DNA from: Aquabacterium humicola
GTDB lineage: Bacteria; Pseudomonadota; Gammaproteobacteria; Burkholderiales; Burkholderiaceae_C
Assembly: GCF_030167915.1 (NCBI RefSeq)
Contig: NZ_JARGNB010000013.1
Span: 1-64,000, forward strand
Direction: 5' to 3'
Length of the DNA: 64,000 nucleotides
The stretch's first letter is position 1. Every line of letters begins with the position of its first letter. The position numbers and the translations under genes are program-made. The notes under the pieces were generated by a model that made no database searches, had not been told where the DNA came from, and was given only the letters and a program-made list of their open reading frames with translations. Below are positions 1 to 9,073 of this stretch, in pieces.

Positions 1-78
1 CAGCTTGAAGGCCTGCAGACCCTCACCGATACTGCCCCCACTCGGCTGCCCGCTGTGGCGCGCTGAGTACCGTGCGTC

Positions 79-384
79 TCAGCCTTGTCCGGGCTGTGGA
101 CCTACACCACGGGTTGGGACGCGACCATCCTCTCGTGGAGACCACCGTGCCCGAAGCAATACTTCGGTCACCTCGACAGCGTTCGCGACCGCCTTCGCAT
201 GAGGCGAGAACAGGCAGTCCACGTCCTTCGTTCGGATCGCGGGGGCTCCATCGCCGGCGAAGTAGTGATAGCCAGCCGCCAGGCTGCCGATGATGATCAC
301 CTGCTCCCGCATGCGTGCGGGCAGCGCCCGGGCGACTTCGTCGAGTACCTGTTCTGGCGTCAGCAGGTGCGTCGGCTCGGTCAT
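79..384 (-). pseudogene. Truncated AbiEii-like nucleotidyltransferase
   Basis: A 101-codon frame. Its N-terminal part matches the AbiEii/DUF1814 nucleotidyltransferases: GSLAAGYHYF at residues 33-42 forms the Gly-Ser turn, and TKDVDCL at 52-58 carries the D-x-D metal pair (D54, D56). Family members usually run to 250-300 residues. Here family-like sequence ends near residue 87, the frame closes at 101, and no other frame in the last 78 bases of the window clearly continues it. The gene therefore looks truncated or frameshifted. Its ATG overlaps the TGA of the upstream gene (ATGA), so the two are translationally coupled as in type IV AbiE toxin-antitoxin pairs, where this component is the toxin. 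Whether any activity remains is doubtful. Confidence 0.6.
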
Positions 385-1430
385 GAGCTCACCTTGGCGC
401 GCAGTGCCAGCGAGCGCGCAAGGTCCCTGGCCTCGGACTGGTAACCGAGCGCCAGCAGATCGGCCAGGCAATCGAGCGGCGATGCCGCGAGCGCGTCCGG
501 CCGCCAACGAGCGACTTCGGGCGACGGCTGCCGGCCGATGTGCAGGACGACGTCAGCCCTGGCTTTCTCGTCCTCGGCCGGAACCAACGCAGCATCCAGC
601 TTGCGCATGAATCGGATGTCATTGCCCGAAGCGTGAAGATCCAGCCGTGGTGCGTTCGTGATGTCCAGCTGGGGATCGTAGAGCTGCGCACCCAACACAC
701 CACCGAGCCTGACCTGCTGAATCGACGCCTTCTCGACCAAGGTCCTCAGTCGCGACGCCGCTTGGGCGGGCGATCGCGCCAGCCCGCTCGGATCGACGAA
801 GCGCAGGATCCTCCGATCGGCGGACTGAGCCTCGGCCAGGCGGCGCCAGGCATCCCACCCCGGCTCTCGCAACATGGTGCCACCCGCCTTCCGCTCGCTC
901 AGGACGCCGAGGTGATCGAGGTCCTCGATCGCCGCGACGGCGGTCGGGTAGCTTGCGCCGGTGTCCTGCCGGATCTTCGCTGTGGACAGCGGTCCCGCCC
1001 CGCTCAGCCAGCACTCCACCAGATAGGCCTTCACCACCTGGCGGGACACCCGGCCAGCCCTCGTTTCGGAACCGATGACCTCTCCCAGGAGCGGTTCCAG
1101 CTCAGCCACGCCTGGTGGCAACTCCCCGACGAAACGACCATCGTCGGAAGCGGCAGCCAGGAAGATCCGCTGGCCCAGGTCCGTCCTGGCTGCTCCCCGG
1201 AAACGCACAAGTTCCTCGCTCAGCCGTTGCCCGGACAGTCTCGTACGTGTCAGAACGCAGAGTGCGTACCTCGCCCCGGTGTCCTCGGCGAGCGCATAGG
1301 CCAGCGCCAACAGGGCATCGCGCAGATCACGCACGTTGCTGGTGTGTTTGACCTCGACGAGCACGTCTCCATTCGCGGACGGGTAGCGCGCGTCGTAGAG
1401 CCGCTCTGGAAGAAGGTAGCTACTTGACAT
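381..1430 (-). CDS. AbiEi-like winged-helix antitoxin/regulator
   Basis: A 349-residue protein with a likely winged-helix segment around residues 148-195 (LSTAKIRQDTGASYPTAVAA and the following beta-wing), so DNA binding is expected. The N-terminal third (VLVEVKHTSN..) resembles a restriction-fold-like region, but its role is unclear. Position and coupling to an AbiEii-like nucleotidyltransferase through an ATGA overlap suggest the antitoxin and autoregulator of a type IV toxin-antitoxin pair. Repeats of GGTAGC at and upstream of the start codon fit autorepression. The ATG at 1430 is the first start; because one operator copy lies inside the first codons, a start further downstream is possible. 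The family call is by context and fold pattern rather than a diagnostic motif. Confidence 0.6.
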   Translation of the reverse strand: MSSSYLLPERLYDARYPSANGDVLVEVKHTSNVRDLRDALLALAYALAEDTGARYALCVLTRTRLSGQRLSEELVRFRGAARTDLGQRIFLAAASDDGRFVGELPPGVAELEPLLGEVIGSETRAGRVSRQVVKAYLVECWLSGAGPLSTAKIRQDTGASYPTAVAAIEDLDHLGVLSERKAGGTMLREPGWDAWRRLAEAQSADRRILRFVDPSGLARSPAQAASRLRTLVEKASIQQVRLGGVLGAQLYDPQLDITNAPRLDLHASGNDIRFMRKLDAALVPAEDEKARADVVLHIGRQPSPEVARWRPDALAASPLDCLADLLALGYQSEARDLARSLALRAKVSS

Positions 1431-1461
1431 CGAGTTGCTACCTTATCATTCAGGTAGCTAC
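1413..1461. promoter_or_regulatory. Repeat operator at the AbiEi-like gene start
   Basis: AAGGTAGCTAC (1413-1423) and GTTGCTACCTT (1434-1444) form an inverted repeat with one mismatch, and GGTAGCTAC recurs directly at 1453-1461. The short AT-rich stretch between copies (TTATCATT, 1443-1450) could hold a -10 element. The arrangement fits cooperative autorepression by the winged-helix protein encoded immediately downstream on the minus strand; that role is inference. Confidence 0.5.
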
Positions 1462-1830
1462 TCTGCAACGGCCCTGCCAACTCCTTTTGCGCCAAACAAC
1501 CAGCGTTGACGCCCCTGCCTACCCATATCGCCCGTGGAGCGCGAAATGAGAGGCCTCGAAGCCCGTAACCACACGTTGCAGGAACCTCTGAAGCGACGTA
1601 ACGTATCCCGCCGTACACAGCCGACCAACCCGTTGATGCCAGCCGATAGAACCGTTTCCGCCAGCTCCGCGTAAGCCCGAGCTCAAGCGGCTGCTCGAAA
1701 TCGCAGCTTGTAGCGAGCAGCGAATCCAGACGTACCCTCTGGAGAAGTTGCCGTCCATGGCCGCCCGGTGGGCGTCCCGGCGCCGTCGACGGAACCGGCC
1801 AGAACACGAGATGCAACCCAGGGAGGGGGC
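1462..1830. other. Divergent intergenic region
   Basis: About 370 bp between the leftward AbiEi-like gene and the rightward helicase gene. Open frames cross it, but they have no ribosome-binding site and no recognisable protein. It presumably carries both promoters; no clear -35/-10 pair could be assigned by eye. Confidence 0.4.
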
Positions 1831-4800
1831 GTGAACCCGAGCCAACTCTTGACCCAGCTGCTGGACTACGTCCTGGAGCAGGACAAGGAAATCGACCCTC
1901 GCGGCTATCGGCTGCAGTCGCACAAGGGCTTCATCAAGGCTCGTCCGGACGTGGCGGCCCTTCCCGGCGTCGACTTCGACGTGAAGGTCGACGGCGATCA
2001 TGTCTGGATGCGCGTCGCCCGCCTCGAGGGTGCGCCGCCGCCCGCCGTCGGGCAGGCGCAGTGGAGAGGCGTCATCACCTGCGCGGACAGCCCGGATGGT
2101 CCGGCGCCCTGGATCGACGAGCGGGGCCTCAAGCAGCGCATTGCCGCCGACGCGCACTCGAAGCCGCACGAGCCGTTCACGGACATCGACGCCCGGTGGC
2201 GCGATGCCGCCCAGGCCGCCCTGGCCATCTACGCGCCCCTGTGGACCGCCTGGGCCGAAGGCGAGAAGCCCAGGCGCAAGACGATCGCGCTCTACGGCGA
2301 CCTCTTCGCCATCAAGCATCAGCTCGATGCCGAGGAGACAGCCAACCCGCAGGAGCTCGTCTGGGGCCTCGGCGTCACGGCCTGGCAGCTGGACTACGCG
2401 GAGCGCACCGGCACCACCAAAGTCGACTTCCAGTACCCGCTGCTGACCCAGTCGATCGAGCTGGCGCTGGACGCCACGACGCTCGCCATCGAGCTGCGCC
2501 CGCGGGCGGTGGACCCGAGGTTCGAGTTCGATGCCTTCGCGGCCTGCTCGTTTCCGGCGACGCCGGAAGTCGAGCGCGCCGCGCGCGAAGCACTCGCGCG
2601 ATCGGGCGACCGTCCCATCACGCCCTTCGATCCTGGCAGCTACGAGCACTACCTCAAGCTCATCGCCGGCAACCTACACGAGAAGGGCCGCTTCGCGCCT
2701 GGGCAGCAATCCTTCCCGACGCCCAGCGCCGACCTGGTGGTCACGGACGCTTGGGTCATCCTCGCCCGGCCACGTTCCAAGAACTACCTGCACGAGGACA
2801 TCGAGCGCCTGAAGGACCGGATCGCCGGCGGTTGCGACATTCCGCTGGGTCCCATGGCACTGGTGACGCCGCCGTCGGACGAGAAGCTGTCGTTCGAGCC
2901 GGTCCGGTTCAGGGGCCTCTGTGGCACCACCGGCACGCTGGGTGGCGGCAGCGACGGCGGCCCCATTCGGGAGCTCTTCTTCCCGCTGCCGTACAACCAC
3001 GAGCAGGTGACGATCGTCGAGCAGCTCGAGCGCTCGCAAGGGGTGGCCGTCCAGGGTCCCCCGGGCACGGGCAAGACGCACACCATCGCCAACATCGTCT
3101 GCCATTTCCTGGCCACCGGCCGCAAGGTCCTGGTCACCTCAAAGGGCGAGCAGGCGCTCGAGGTGCTGCAATCGAAGATCCCGAAGGAGGTGCAGCCCCT
3201 CACCGTTGCCCTGCTGGCCGGCGACCGCGAAGGGCTGAGGCAGTTCCAGGCCTCCATCGAGGCCATCATCCACAACGTCTCGCAGCTGAACCCGGACGTC
3301 GTCCGGGAGCAGATCGGCACGCTTCACAGCGCGATCGACCGAGCGCACATGGAGTTGTCGGCCATCGATGCGCGCGTGGATACGATCGCCCAGACGCAGC
3401 TCGCCGACGTCGAGGTCGACGGCGTGCCCATGCGCGCGCAGAAGATGGCCGAGCTCGTGGTCCGGGGGGAAGAGCAGCACGCCTGGTTCGATGACGCCCT
3501 GACCCTGACGCCGCAGCATGCGCCGCCGCTCACGAGCGACGAGGCGGCCAACCTTCGACAAGCGCGCCGGCGCCTCGGCAGGGACCTCGTGTATGTGACG
3601 AATCGCGTGCCCGCGAGCGTCGGCTTGCTGCCGGCCGCAGAGGTCGGCCAGTTGCACCAGGCCCTGACCGCCATGCGCGCGATCGAGGCCAGCGAAGCCC
3701 GCGGCGGACTGCCCGCGCTGCGCGCCGCCACGCGAGAAGTGCTCGAGGAGGCAAGGCTCCTGCTCGCATCGATCGAGGAAGCGATGGCGCTGGCTGCCGA
3801 GCTGGAGGAGTCGGAAGAGATCTGGACGGAAACGCTGAGGCGCAAGTGCGTCCAGCCATCGTTCCAGGCAGAGCGCGCCGCCCTGGAGGCGCTGTTCGAC
3901 GAGGCCGCACAGCTGGTCCAGGCCCGGGCGGCGTTCCTGAAGCGACCGGTCGAGGTGCCCGCAGAGGCACTCGGCCACGCCAAGGTCCGCGAGGCCCTCG
4001 AGCGGGGCGCGCAGACGGGCAAGCCGTTCGGGCTGCTCGCCTTCGGTGCCGGTGCCGCCAAGGAGTACGTGGAAGCCATTCGAGTGTCGGGCCTCGCACC
4101 GGCGGGCGCGGAGGACTGGGGCCATGTACTGCAGTACGCGAACCTGCACGCCAAAGTCCTGTCCTTCAGCGTGCGCTGGAACGAGTTCGCACCGCTGCTC
4201 TCGCTGCCCCAGGTGCAGGGCAGCGTCGTGGCGCTGCGCGCCATCGAACAGGTCTCGATCCTTGCGAAAAAGGCGCACCGGCTCGCCACTAAGTTCGATG
4301 CCCGGCACCCCGCCCTCGCCGAGCGTGTCTTCGCCAAGCAGCCGGTGCAGCACTTGAAGGGCACCTCCGGGCAGTTGGGCGAGGTGCGCGAGCACCTGCG
4401 CAGCCACCTCACCCGCGCCGACCTCGCTCGTGCAGCGACCTCGCTGGCGACGCTGCAGGAGAAGCTCGCCGGCACGGGCGGGCCCGCCTCGGTGGCGCTT
4501 CGCCAGTTCATCGAGGAGGAACTCGGCAGCAGCCGTTTCACCGAGGAGCGCATCGTTGCGCGCTACGCGGAACTCGTCAGCGAGGTGCGGCGCGTCGAGT
4601 CGCTCTCGAACGAGTTGTCATTGGTCGAGTCCCTCTCCACGCGCGTCGAGTCCGCGGGCGGCCAGCGCCTGGCGGCACGCCTGCGGACCCTTGCGGTGGG
4701 CTCGTCAGGCGATGACGCGGCGCTACCGACAGCCTGGCGCGACGCCTGGAACTGGGCTCGGATCAAGAGCCACCTCGATGCCATCGAGGCCAGGGACGAA

Positions 4801-6399
4801 CTGAGAACGCTTGCAGCGCGGCGCCGCGACCTCGAGGCCGGTCTCTCGCGCCTCTACGAGGACCTGGTGTCCAAGTCGGCCTGGCTGCAGACAAAGCTGG
4901 GAGCGTCACCCCTGGTCCTGTCGGCGCTCGAGACCTACCGCACGGCGGTACGACGCATCGGCCAGGGGACAGGGCCCAATGCCACCCGGCATCGCCGCGA
5001 CGCACAACGAGCGATGAACAATGCGCAAGGCGCGGTGCCGTGCTGGGTGATGAGCCATGCCAAGGTGTCGGAGACGCTGCCCTCGCAGCTCGGCTGCTTC
5101 GACCTGGTCATCGTCGATGAAGCAAGCCAGTCGGACCTGTGGGCACTGCCTGCCGTCCTGCGCGGCAAGAAGATCCTCGTGGTCGGTGACGACAAGCAGG
5201 TGTCCCCCGATGGCGCGTTCATCTCCGCCGTGCGCATCCAGGAACTGAAGGACCGCTTCCTAAGCGACCAGCCCTTCTCGACAGTGCTCACGCCCGAGAA
5301 GTCGCTCTATGACGTCGCCTCGACGGTCTTCGCGGCGCAGAAGGTGATGCTTCGCGAGCACTTCCGATGCGTGCCGCCCATCATCGCGTACAGCAACAAG
5401 TTCTACGACGGGTTCATCCAGCCGCTGCGCATCCCCAAGGCATCCGAGCGCCTCGATCCGCCTCTCGTCGACATCCACGTCGCCGGCGGGCATCGCGGAG
5501 TCAAGGACGAGAACCGGCTCGAGGCGCAAGCCATCGTCGAGGAGATCGAGGCGCTGCTCGCCGATCCGAGGTACGCCGGGCGCACGATCGGAGTCGTGTC
5601 CCTGCTGGGACCGGACCAGGCCAGGCACATCGATACCCTGGTGCGCTCGCGCGTCGATGCCATGGAGTTGATGCGGCGTCGGTTCGACTGCGGCGATGCC
5701 CGGCTCTTCCAGGGCAGCGAGCGCGACATCATGTTCCTGTCCATGGTGGCGGATCCGACCAACTGCCGCGCGCTGTCCGGCAACACGTTCGAGCAGCGGT
5801 TCAACGTCGCTGCCAGCCGAGCCCGGGATCGCATGTACCTGGTGCGCTCGGTCCAGTTGTCGGACTTGTCGACGGCCGACCTGCGCCGCGGGCTCCTGGC
5901 GCACTTCACCAAGCCCCAGGACGGCAGCGTCGGGGAAGTCCGCAGCCTCGTCGACGAATGCGAATCCGGCTTCGAGCGCGACGTCTACATGCAGCTGTTC
6001 CAGCGCGGGTATCGCGTGATCCCCCAGGTCAAGGCTGGCTCGTTCCGCATCGACATGGTCGTCGAAGGTGCCAACGATGCGCGTCTCGCACTGGAGTGCG
6101 ACGGGGACGAGTTCCACGGTCCCGACCGCTGGGCCGCCGACATGAGCCGCCAGCGGGTGCTGGAGAGAGCGGGCTGGACCTTCTGGCGATGCTTCGCCTC
6201 CACCTGGGCGATGCGCAAGGAGGAGGTCCTGCGCGACCTGCTGGACCGCCTGACCGCGATGGGCATCGAGCCGCTCGGCGCGGTCGAGCGCATCCCGTCG
6301 CTGGTCGAGCACCGCCAGTGGGGTGTCAAACCGACCAGGGACGAGGCGAACGACGCCACCGTGGCGGCACTGGAAGCTGCCATTGCGGCAGCGAAGTGA
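1831..6399 (+). CDS. SF1 helicase with C-terminal Vsr-like nuclease domain
   Basis: A 1522-residue protein. GTG 1831 is chosen because a GGGAGGGGG ribosome-binding site sits directly before it; an upstream in-frame ATG (1768) lacks one. Walker A GPPGTGKT lies near residues 409-416, a DEAS box (VDEASQSDLW) near 1094, a GDDKQ motif shortly after, and the SF1 motif RFNVAASRARDRMY near 1330. The roughly 650 residues between motifs I and II look helical or coiled-coil. The C-terminal region (about 1370-1470) reads FRIDMVV...LALECDGDEFHG...GWTFWRCF, the D...E-x-D core of the REase_MTES_1575/Vsr-like nucleases. Helicase-Vsr fusions of this kind are known single-gene anti-phage factors (Hhe-type), so unwinding coupled to cleavage of foreign DNA is the likely role. 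It lies next to an AbiE-like pair, consistent with a defence island. Confidence 0.85.
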   Translation: MNPSQLLTQLLDYVLEQDKEIDPRGYRLQSHKGFIKARPDVAALPGVDFDVKVDGDHVWMRVARLEGAPPPAVGQAQWRGVITCADSPDGPAPWIDERGLKQRIAADAHSKPHEPFTDIDARWRDAAQAALAIYAPLWTAWAEGEKPRRKTIALYGDLFAIKHQLDAEETANPQELVWGLGVTAWQLDYAERTGTTKVDFQYPLLTQSIELALDATTLAIELRPRAVDPRFEFDAFAACSFPATPEVERAAREALARSGDRPITPFDPGSYEHYLKLIAGNLHEKGRFAPGQQSFPTPSADLVVTDAWVILARPRSKNYLHEDIERLKDRIAGGCDIPLGPMALVTPPSDEKLSFEPVRFRGLCGTTGTLGGGSDGGPIRELFFPLPYNHEQVTIVEQLERSQGVAVQGPPGTGKTHTIANIVCHFLATGRKVLVTSKGEQALEVLQSKIPKEVQPLTVALLAGDREGLRQFQASIEAIIHNVSQLNPDVVREQIGTLHSAIDRAHMELSAIDARVDTIAQTQLADVEVDGVPMRAQKMAELVVRGEEQHAWFDDALTLTPQHAPPLTSDEAANLRQARRRLGRDLVYVTNRVPASVGLLPAAEVGQLHQALTAMRAIEASEARGGLPALRAATREVLEEARLLLASIEEAMALAAELEESEEIWTETLRRKCVQPSFQAERAALEALFDEAAQLVQARAAFLKRPVEVPAEALGHAKVREALERGAQTGKPFGLLAFGAGAAKEYVEAIRVSGLAPAGAEDWGHVLQYANLHAKVLSFSVRWNEFAPLLSLPQVQGSVVALRAIEQVSILAKKAHRLATKFDARHPALAERVFAKQPVQHLKGTSGQLGEVREHLRSHLTRADLARAATSLATLQEKLAGTGGPASVALRQFIEEELGSSRFTEERIVARYAELVSEVRRVESLSNELSLVESLSTRVESAGGQRLAARLRTLAVGSSGDDAALPTAWRDAWNWARIKSHLDAIEARDELRTLAARRRDLEAGLSRLYEDLVSKSAWLQTKLGASPLVLSALETYRTAVRRIGQGTGPNATRHRRDAQRAMNNAQGAVPCWVMSHAKVSETLPSQLGCFDLVIVDEASQSDLWALPAVLRGKKILVVGDDKQVSPDGAFISAVRIQELKDRFLSDQPFSTVLTPEKSLYDVASTVFAAQKVMLREHFRCVPPIIAYSNKFYDGFIQPLRIPKASERLDPPLVDIHVAGGHRGVKDENRLEAQAIVEEIEALLADPRYAGRTIGVVSLLGPDQARHIDTLVRSRVDAMELMRRRFDCGDARLFQGSERDIMFLSMVADPTNCRALSGNTFEQRFNVAASRARDRMYLVRSVQLSDLSTADLRRGLLAHFTKPQDGSVGEVRSLVDECESGFERDVYMQLFQRGYRVIPQVKAGSFRIDMVVEGANDARLALECDGDEFHGPDRWAADMSRQRVLERAGWTFWRCFASTWAMRKEEVLRDLLDRLTAMGIEPLGAVERIPSLVEHRQWGVKPTRDEANDATVAALEAAIAAAK

Positions 6400-6459
6400 C
6401 GCCAGGCGCTGGACGAACAAGCACGAGCGGCGTCGGTCGACGCCACCAGGGAAGGACTC

Positions 6460-7557
6460 ATGGGACTTTCGTTCTCGAAGAGCGTCAAGCTGGGCGGCGT
6501 CCGCTTCAACTTCAGCGGCTCAGGCATCGGGATCTCGGCGGGCATCCCTGGCCTGCGCATCGGCGCGGGCCCAAGAGGGGCGTACATCAGCGGCGGATTC
6601 GCGGGCTTCCGCTATCGCCAGAGCTTGGGCGGCAGGAGGCGCGTTCGAGCAGCGCCGTCCGCACGCCCCTCCTCCGCTCCTGTGCCGGCCGTCGTCACCA
6701 CGGTGCCCGACCCAAACATCGTTGCGTCAGTCGACCACGACACCAAGAACGTGCTGGAGCTGGAGGACTGCACCGGCGATGCGCTGCTGAAGTCGATGAA
6801 CGAGCAGCGGCGCAAGTCCGCCCTGTGGCCGCTTGCGCTCTTCATGCTCGGCCTGCTGCTGCTTGTTCTGCTGCAGGCCGGTTGGTCCCCATCCGCCTAT
6901 CTGGGCATCGCGGCAATCTTCGCGGGCATCGTGATGTGGGTGCGCTGGCGCGACAGGATGCGCAAGCTCACGGTGCTGTTCTACGAGCCGGACTCGCATA
7001 CGAACGAGCTGTATTCCGAACTCTCGACAGCGCTACGGCAGGCCGCGGCCGCCAAGAAACTACGCTCGGTGGCGAGCACCTCCCGGTACGGCGACACCAA
7101 GTACTCAGCGGGAGCCACCCAGGGCCTCAAGTTCGAGAACGCCGTCCTGACGCTCGGGCAGGCACCCGGCGTCGTGGCGAACGTCGACGTCCCCATCCTT
7201 CGCGCCAGCAGGACGACACTCGCCTTCTATCCCGACCGGGTGCTCGCATTCCAGGGCAATGCCGTCGGCGGCATCACGTACCAGCGCCTCCAGGCCGAGA
7301 GTTCATTCGTCCGCTTCATCGAGCATGAAGCCGTCCCCTCGGACGCCCGCGTGATCGACCGCACGTGGCAGTACGTCAACAAGAAGGGCGGGCCTGACAG
7401 GCGGTTCAAGAACAACCGCGAGCTTCCCGTCTGCGCCTACAACCAGTTCAACCTGTCGACGCCCGATGGCCTCGATGTTCGCTTCCTCGGTTCCAAGGAA
7501 GGTGGATTCGATGCCTTGGCCGCCGCGCTGGACCAGGTGCGACGATCTGCCACGTGA
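6460..7557 (+). CDS. DUF4236 membrane protein
   Basis: A 365-residue protein. The first 60 residues (MGLSFSKSVKLGG.., GISAGIPGLRIGAGPRG) are the glycine-rich DUF4236 domain, of unknown function. Two membrane segments follow at about 127-145 and 150-167 (LFMLGLLLLVLLQAG; YLGIAAIFAGIVMW). The remainder is predicted to be cytoplasmic, with a mixed alpha/beta region that is not recognised. It starts 60 bp after the helicase gene, with GGGAAGGA before the ATG, so co-transcription is likely but a functional link is not shown. Confidence 0.8.
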   Translation: MGLSFSKSVKLGGVRFNFSGSGIGISAGIPGLRIGAGPRGAYISGGFAGFRYRQSLGGRRRVRAAPSARPSSAPVPAVVTTVPDPNIVASVDHDTKNVLELEDCTGDALLKSMNEQRRKSALWPLALFMLGLLLLVLLQAGWSPSAYLGIAAIFAGIVMWVRWRDRMRKLTVLFYEPDSHTNELYSELSTALRQAAAAKKLRSVASTSRYGDTKYSAGATQGLKFENAVLTLGQAPGVVANVDVPILRASRTTLAFYPDRVLAFQGNAVGGITYQRLQAESSFVRFIEHEAVPSDARVIDRTWQYVNKKGGPDRRFKNNRELPVCAYNQFNLSTPDGLDVRFLGSKEGGFDALAAALDQVRRSAT

Positions 7558-7718
7558 CTCAGCCAGCCAGGGCGGGGAAGCGCCTGTCACGTCGGCATGC
7601 ACCAACTGGGCGTGCATTCCGTTCAGTTCGCTCTGCGCCGGGCGTGCCATCCACCGAGTCGTGGTTGTGCAGCGCGTCCTCGACTGCACAATCGCCTCGC
7701 CAACCACGGAGCCTGCCC

Positions 7719-7970
7719 ATGCGCATCTCGTCCATCGTCGCCGCAGCCACGCTCGTCCTCGCCGCCTCGCCCACCTGGGCCGCAGAGACCACCTGCAAGG
7801 GGCAGGCGGAGGCGAAGAAGCTCTCCGGGGCAGCGAAGACGTCCTTCCTGAAGAAGTGCGAACGAGATGCTGCGGCTACGTGCGAAGCCACCGCGAAGGA
7901 AAAGAAGCTGTCGGGTGCCGCCAAGAACTCTTCGGTCAAGAAGTGCACGAAGGACGCCGTCGGCGCCTGA
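7719..7970 (+). CDS. PsiF repeat protein, secreted
   Basis: An 83-residue protein with an N-terminal signal peptide (RISSIVAAATLVLAASPTWA, cleavage after AWA-like TWA, near residue 21). Two PsiF repeats follow, each with the pattern C-x-A..KKLSGAAK-x-SF/SV-KKC. PsiF-type proteins are periplasmic, and in E. coli psiF is phosphate-starvation inducible, although the molecular function is unknown. The ATG at 7719 is chosen over earlier starts because it begins the signal sequence. Its TGA overlaps the ATG of the next gene (TGATG), indicating translational coupling. Confidence 0.85.
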   Translation: MRISSIVAAATLVLAASPTWAAETTCKGQAEAKKLSGAAKTSFLKKCERDAAATCEATAKEKKLSGAAKNSSVKKCTKDAVGA

Positions 7971-8248
7971 TGCCGCGCCGGCTCCGCTCCGTCCTGTTCC
8001 TGGCGTTCGTCGCATCGGCGAGCGCCCTTCCCGCCGACCGCTCGCGCACCTTGCGCGCCGAGTTCCAGCGGCTGCATCCCTGCCCAAGCACCGGGGCGAC
8101 CCACGGCCCCTGCCCGGGGTACCACGTGGACCACATCGAGGCGCTCGTATGCGGCGGCCGCGACGAACTCCGCAACCTCCAATGGCTTGCGATCGGCCTG
8201 CACAAGGAAAAGACGCGTGCCGAGGTCAAGCTCTGTCGAGCCCGGTAG
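7970..8248 (+). CDS. Secreted small HNH-nuclease-like protein
   Basis: A 92-residue protein. Residues 1-21 look like a signal peptide (LRSVLFLAFVASASALPADR). The mature part has an HNH-type core: YHVDHIEALVCGGRDELRNLQWL, where the D-H pair and the following N (DELRNLQW) match the beta-beta-alpha metal finger of HNH nucleases, with a trailing H in LHKEKT. Cysteines in HPCPSTG and GPCPG may form disulphides. The start codon overlaps the stop of the PsiF gene by one base. A periplasmic or secreted HNH nuclease is unusual and could degrade extracellular DNA; activity is inferred from the motif only. Confidence 0.7.
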   Translation: MPRRLRSVLFLAFVASASALPADRSRTLRAEFQRLHPCPSTGATHGPCPGYHVDHIEALVCGGRDELRNLQWLAIGLHKEKTRAEVKLCRAR

Positions 8249-8542
8249 CCTCGGCGCTCCAGCGGAACCGCGTGCGCCTGACTGGCGGGAAGCAAGGCCT
8301 CGGTTGGAGGAAATGCAATTCGATGCCCTGAGCCGGCTCGCCTGGTGCACCGTCGCTCGACCGCTCGGCCGCACACCGGCTCAATCCAATGAGCCTGTGA
8401 ACTGAGCGGTCGGGCCGGCACGATCCGACCCGAAGCCCGTCCCGCTCGCCGAAGCCGCGACTGCGCCGGCCCGGAGCGCACTGTGCCGCAACGTGGCAAT
8501 CCCCCTTGAGTGGGAACGTCCGTGGTTCCCCCGGGGGGCCTC

Positions 8543-9073
8543 CTACGCGGCGCTGCCGTCGATCAGGTAGGCGCTGCGGTCCTTCACCCCTGCGATCCAG
8601 GCCGGCGGCTTGCCGCGGCCCGTCCAGGTCTTGCCGGTTTCGGCATCGCGGTACTTCGCCACCCCGACCGTGGACGCCTTGGCCGCCTTGCCACGCGGCG
8701 TGCGCTTGCGCCCCGGAGTCGGCGGCGATGACGCCGGCGAGGCCGACCCGTCGATGAGAAACGCGGTGCGGTCCTTGGCGTCCTTGATCCACAGCGGCGG
8801 CTTGCCACGACCGGTCCACGTCTGGCCCGAATCCGGATCCCGATACTTCGGGACGCCCGTCCGGATCTTCCCGCTCGCAGGCGGCGCCTTCGCCGGCGCG
8901 CTGGCCTTGGCCGTCGACGCGGTCAGTCCGAGATCGGCCGCCGTAAGGCCATAGACATTGATGGCTTCCCTGATCCGCGCAATGACGCCGGATACCTCGG
9001 CCTTGCGCAACGACTCGGCCCGCGCCTGCAGTCGCGCGATTTCGGCGGTGATCTCACTGTAGGTCTGCTTCAT
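8543..9073 (-). CDS. H-NS family protein with two DNA-binding domains
   Basis: A 176-residue nucleoid-associated protein. The N-terminal 45 residues form the coiled-coil oligomerisation region (EITAEIARLQARAESLRKAE..). It then has two copies of the betaproteobacterial H-NS DNA-binding motif, YRDPDSGQTWTGRGKPPLWI (residues 77-96) and YRDAETGKTWTGRGKPPAWI (141-160), each followed by DAKDRTAFLIDG or GVKDRSAYLIDG. The usual family member is about 100 residues with a single motif, so this is an internal duplication separated by a basic Pro/Ala linker. H-NS proteins silence horizontally acquired AT-rich DNA. The gene is divergent from the hydrolase to its right. Confidence 0.9.
   Translation of the reverse strand: MKQTYSEITAEIARLQARAESLRKAEVSGVIARIREAINVYGLTAADLGLTASTAKASAPAKAPPASGKIRTGVPKYRDPDSGQTWTGRGKPPLWIKDAKDRTAFLIDGSASPASSPPTPGRKRTPRGKAAKASTVGVAKYRDAETGKTWTGRGKPPAWIAGVKDRSAYLIDGSAA

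Noticed and set aside
1519-2649. Long minus-strand open frame opposite the helicase gene
   Set aside because: Arginine/glycine-rich antisense shadow caused by high GC content; the plus strand has clear helicase coding sequence.
2061-3494. Second plus-strand frame within the helicase gene
   Set aside because: Out-of-frame shadow with no start signal and skewed composition (Arg, Ala, Gly, Pro).
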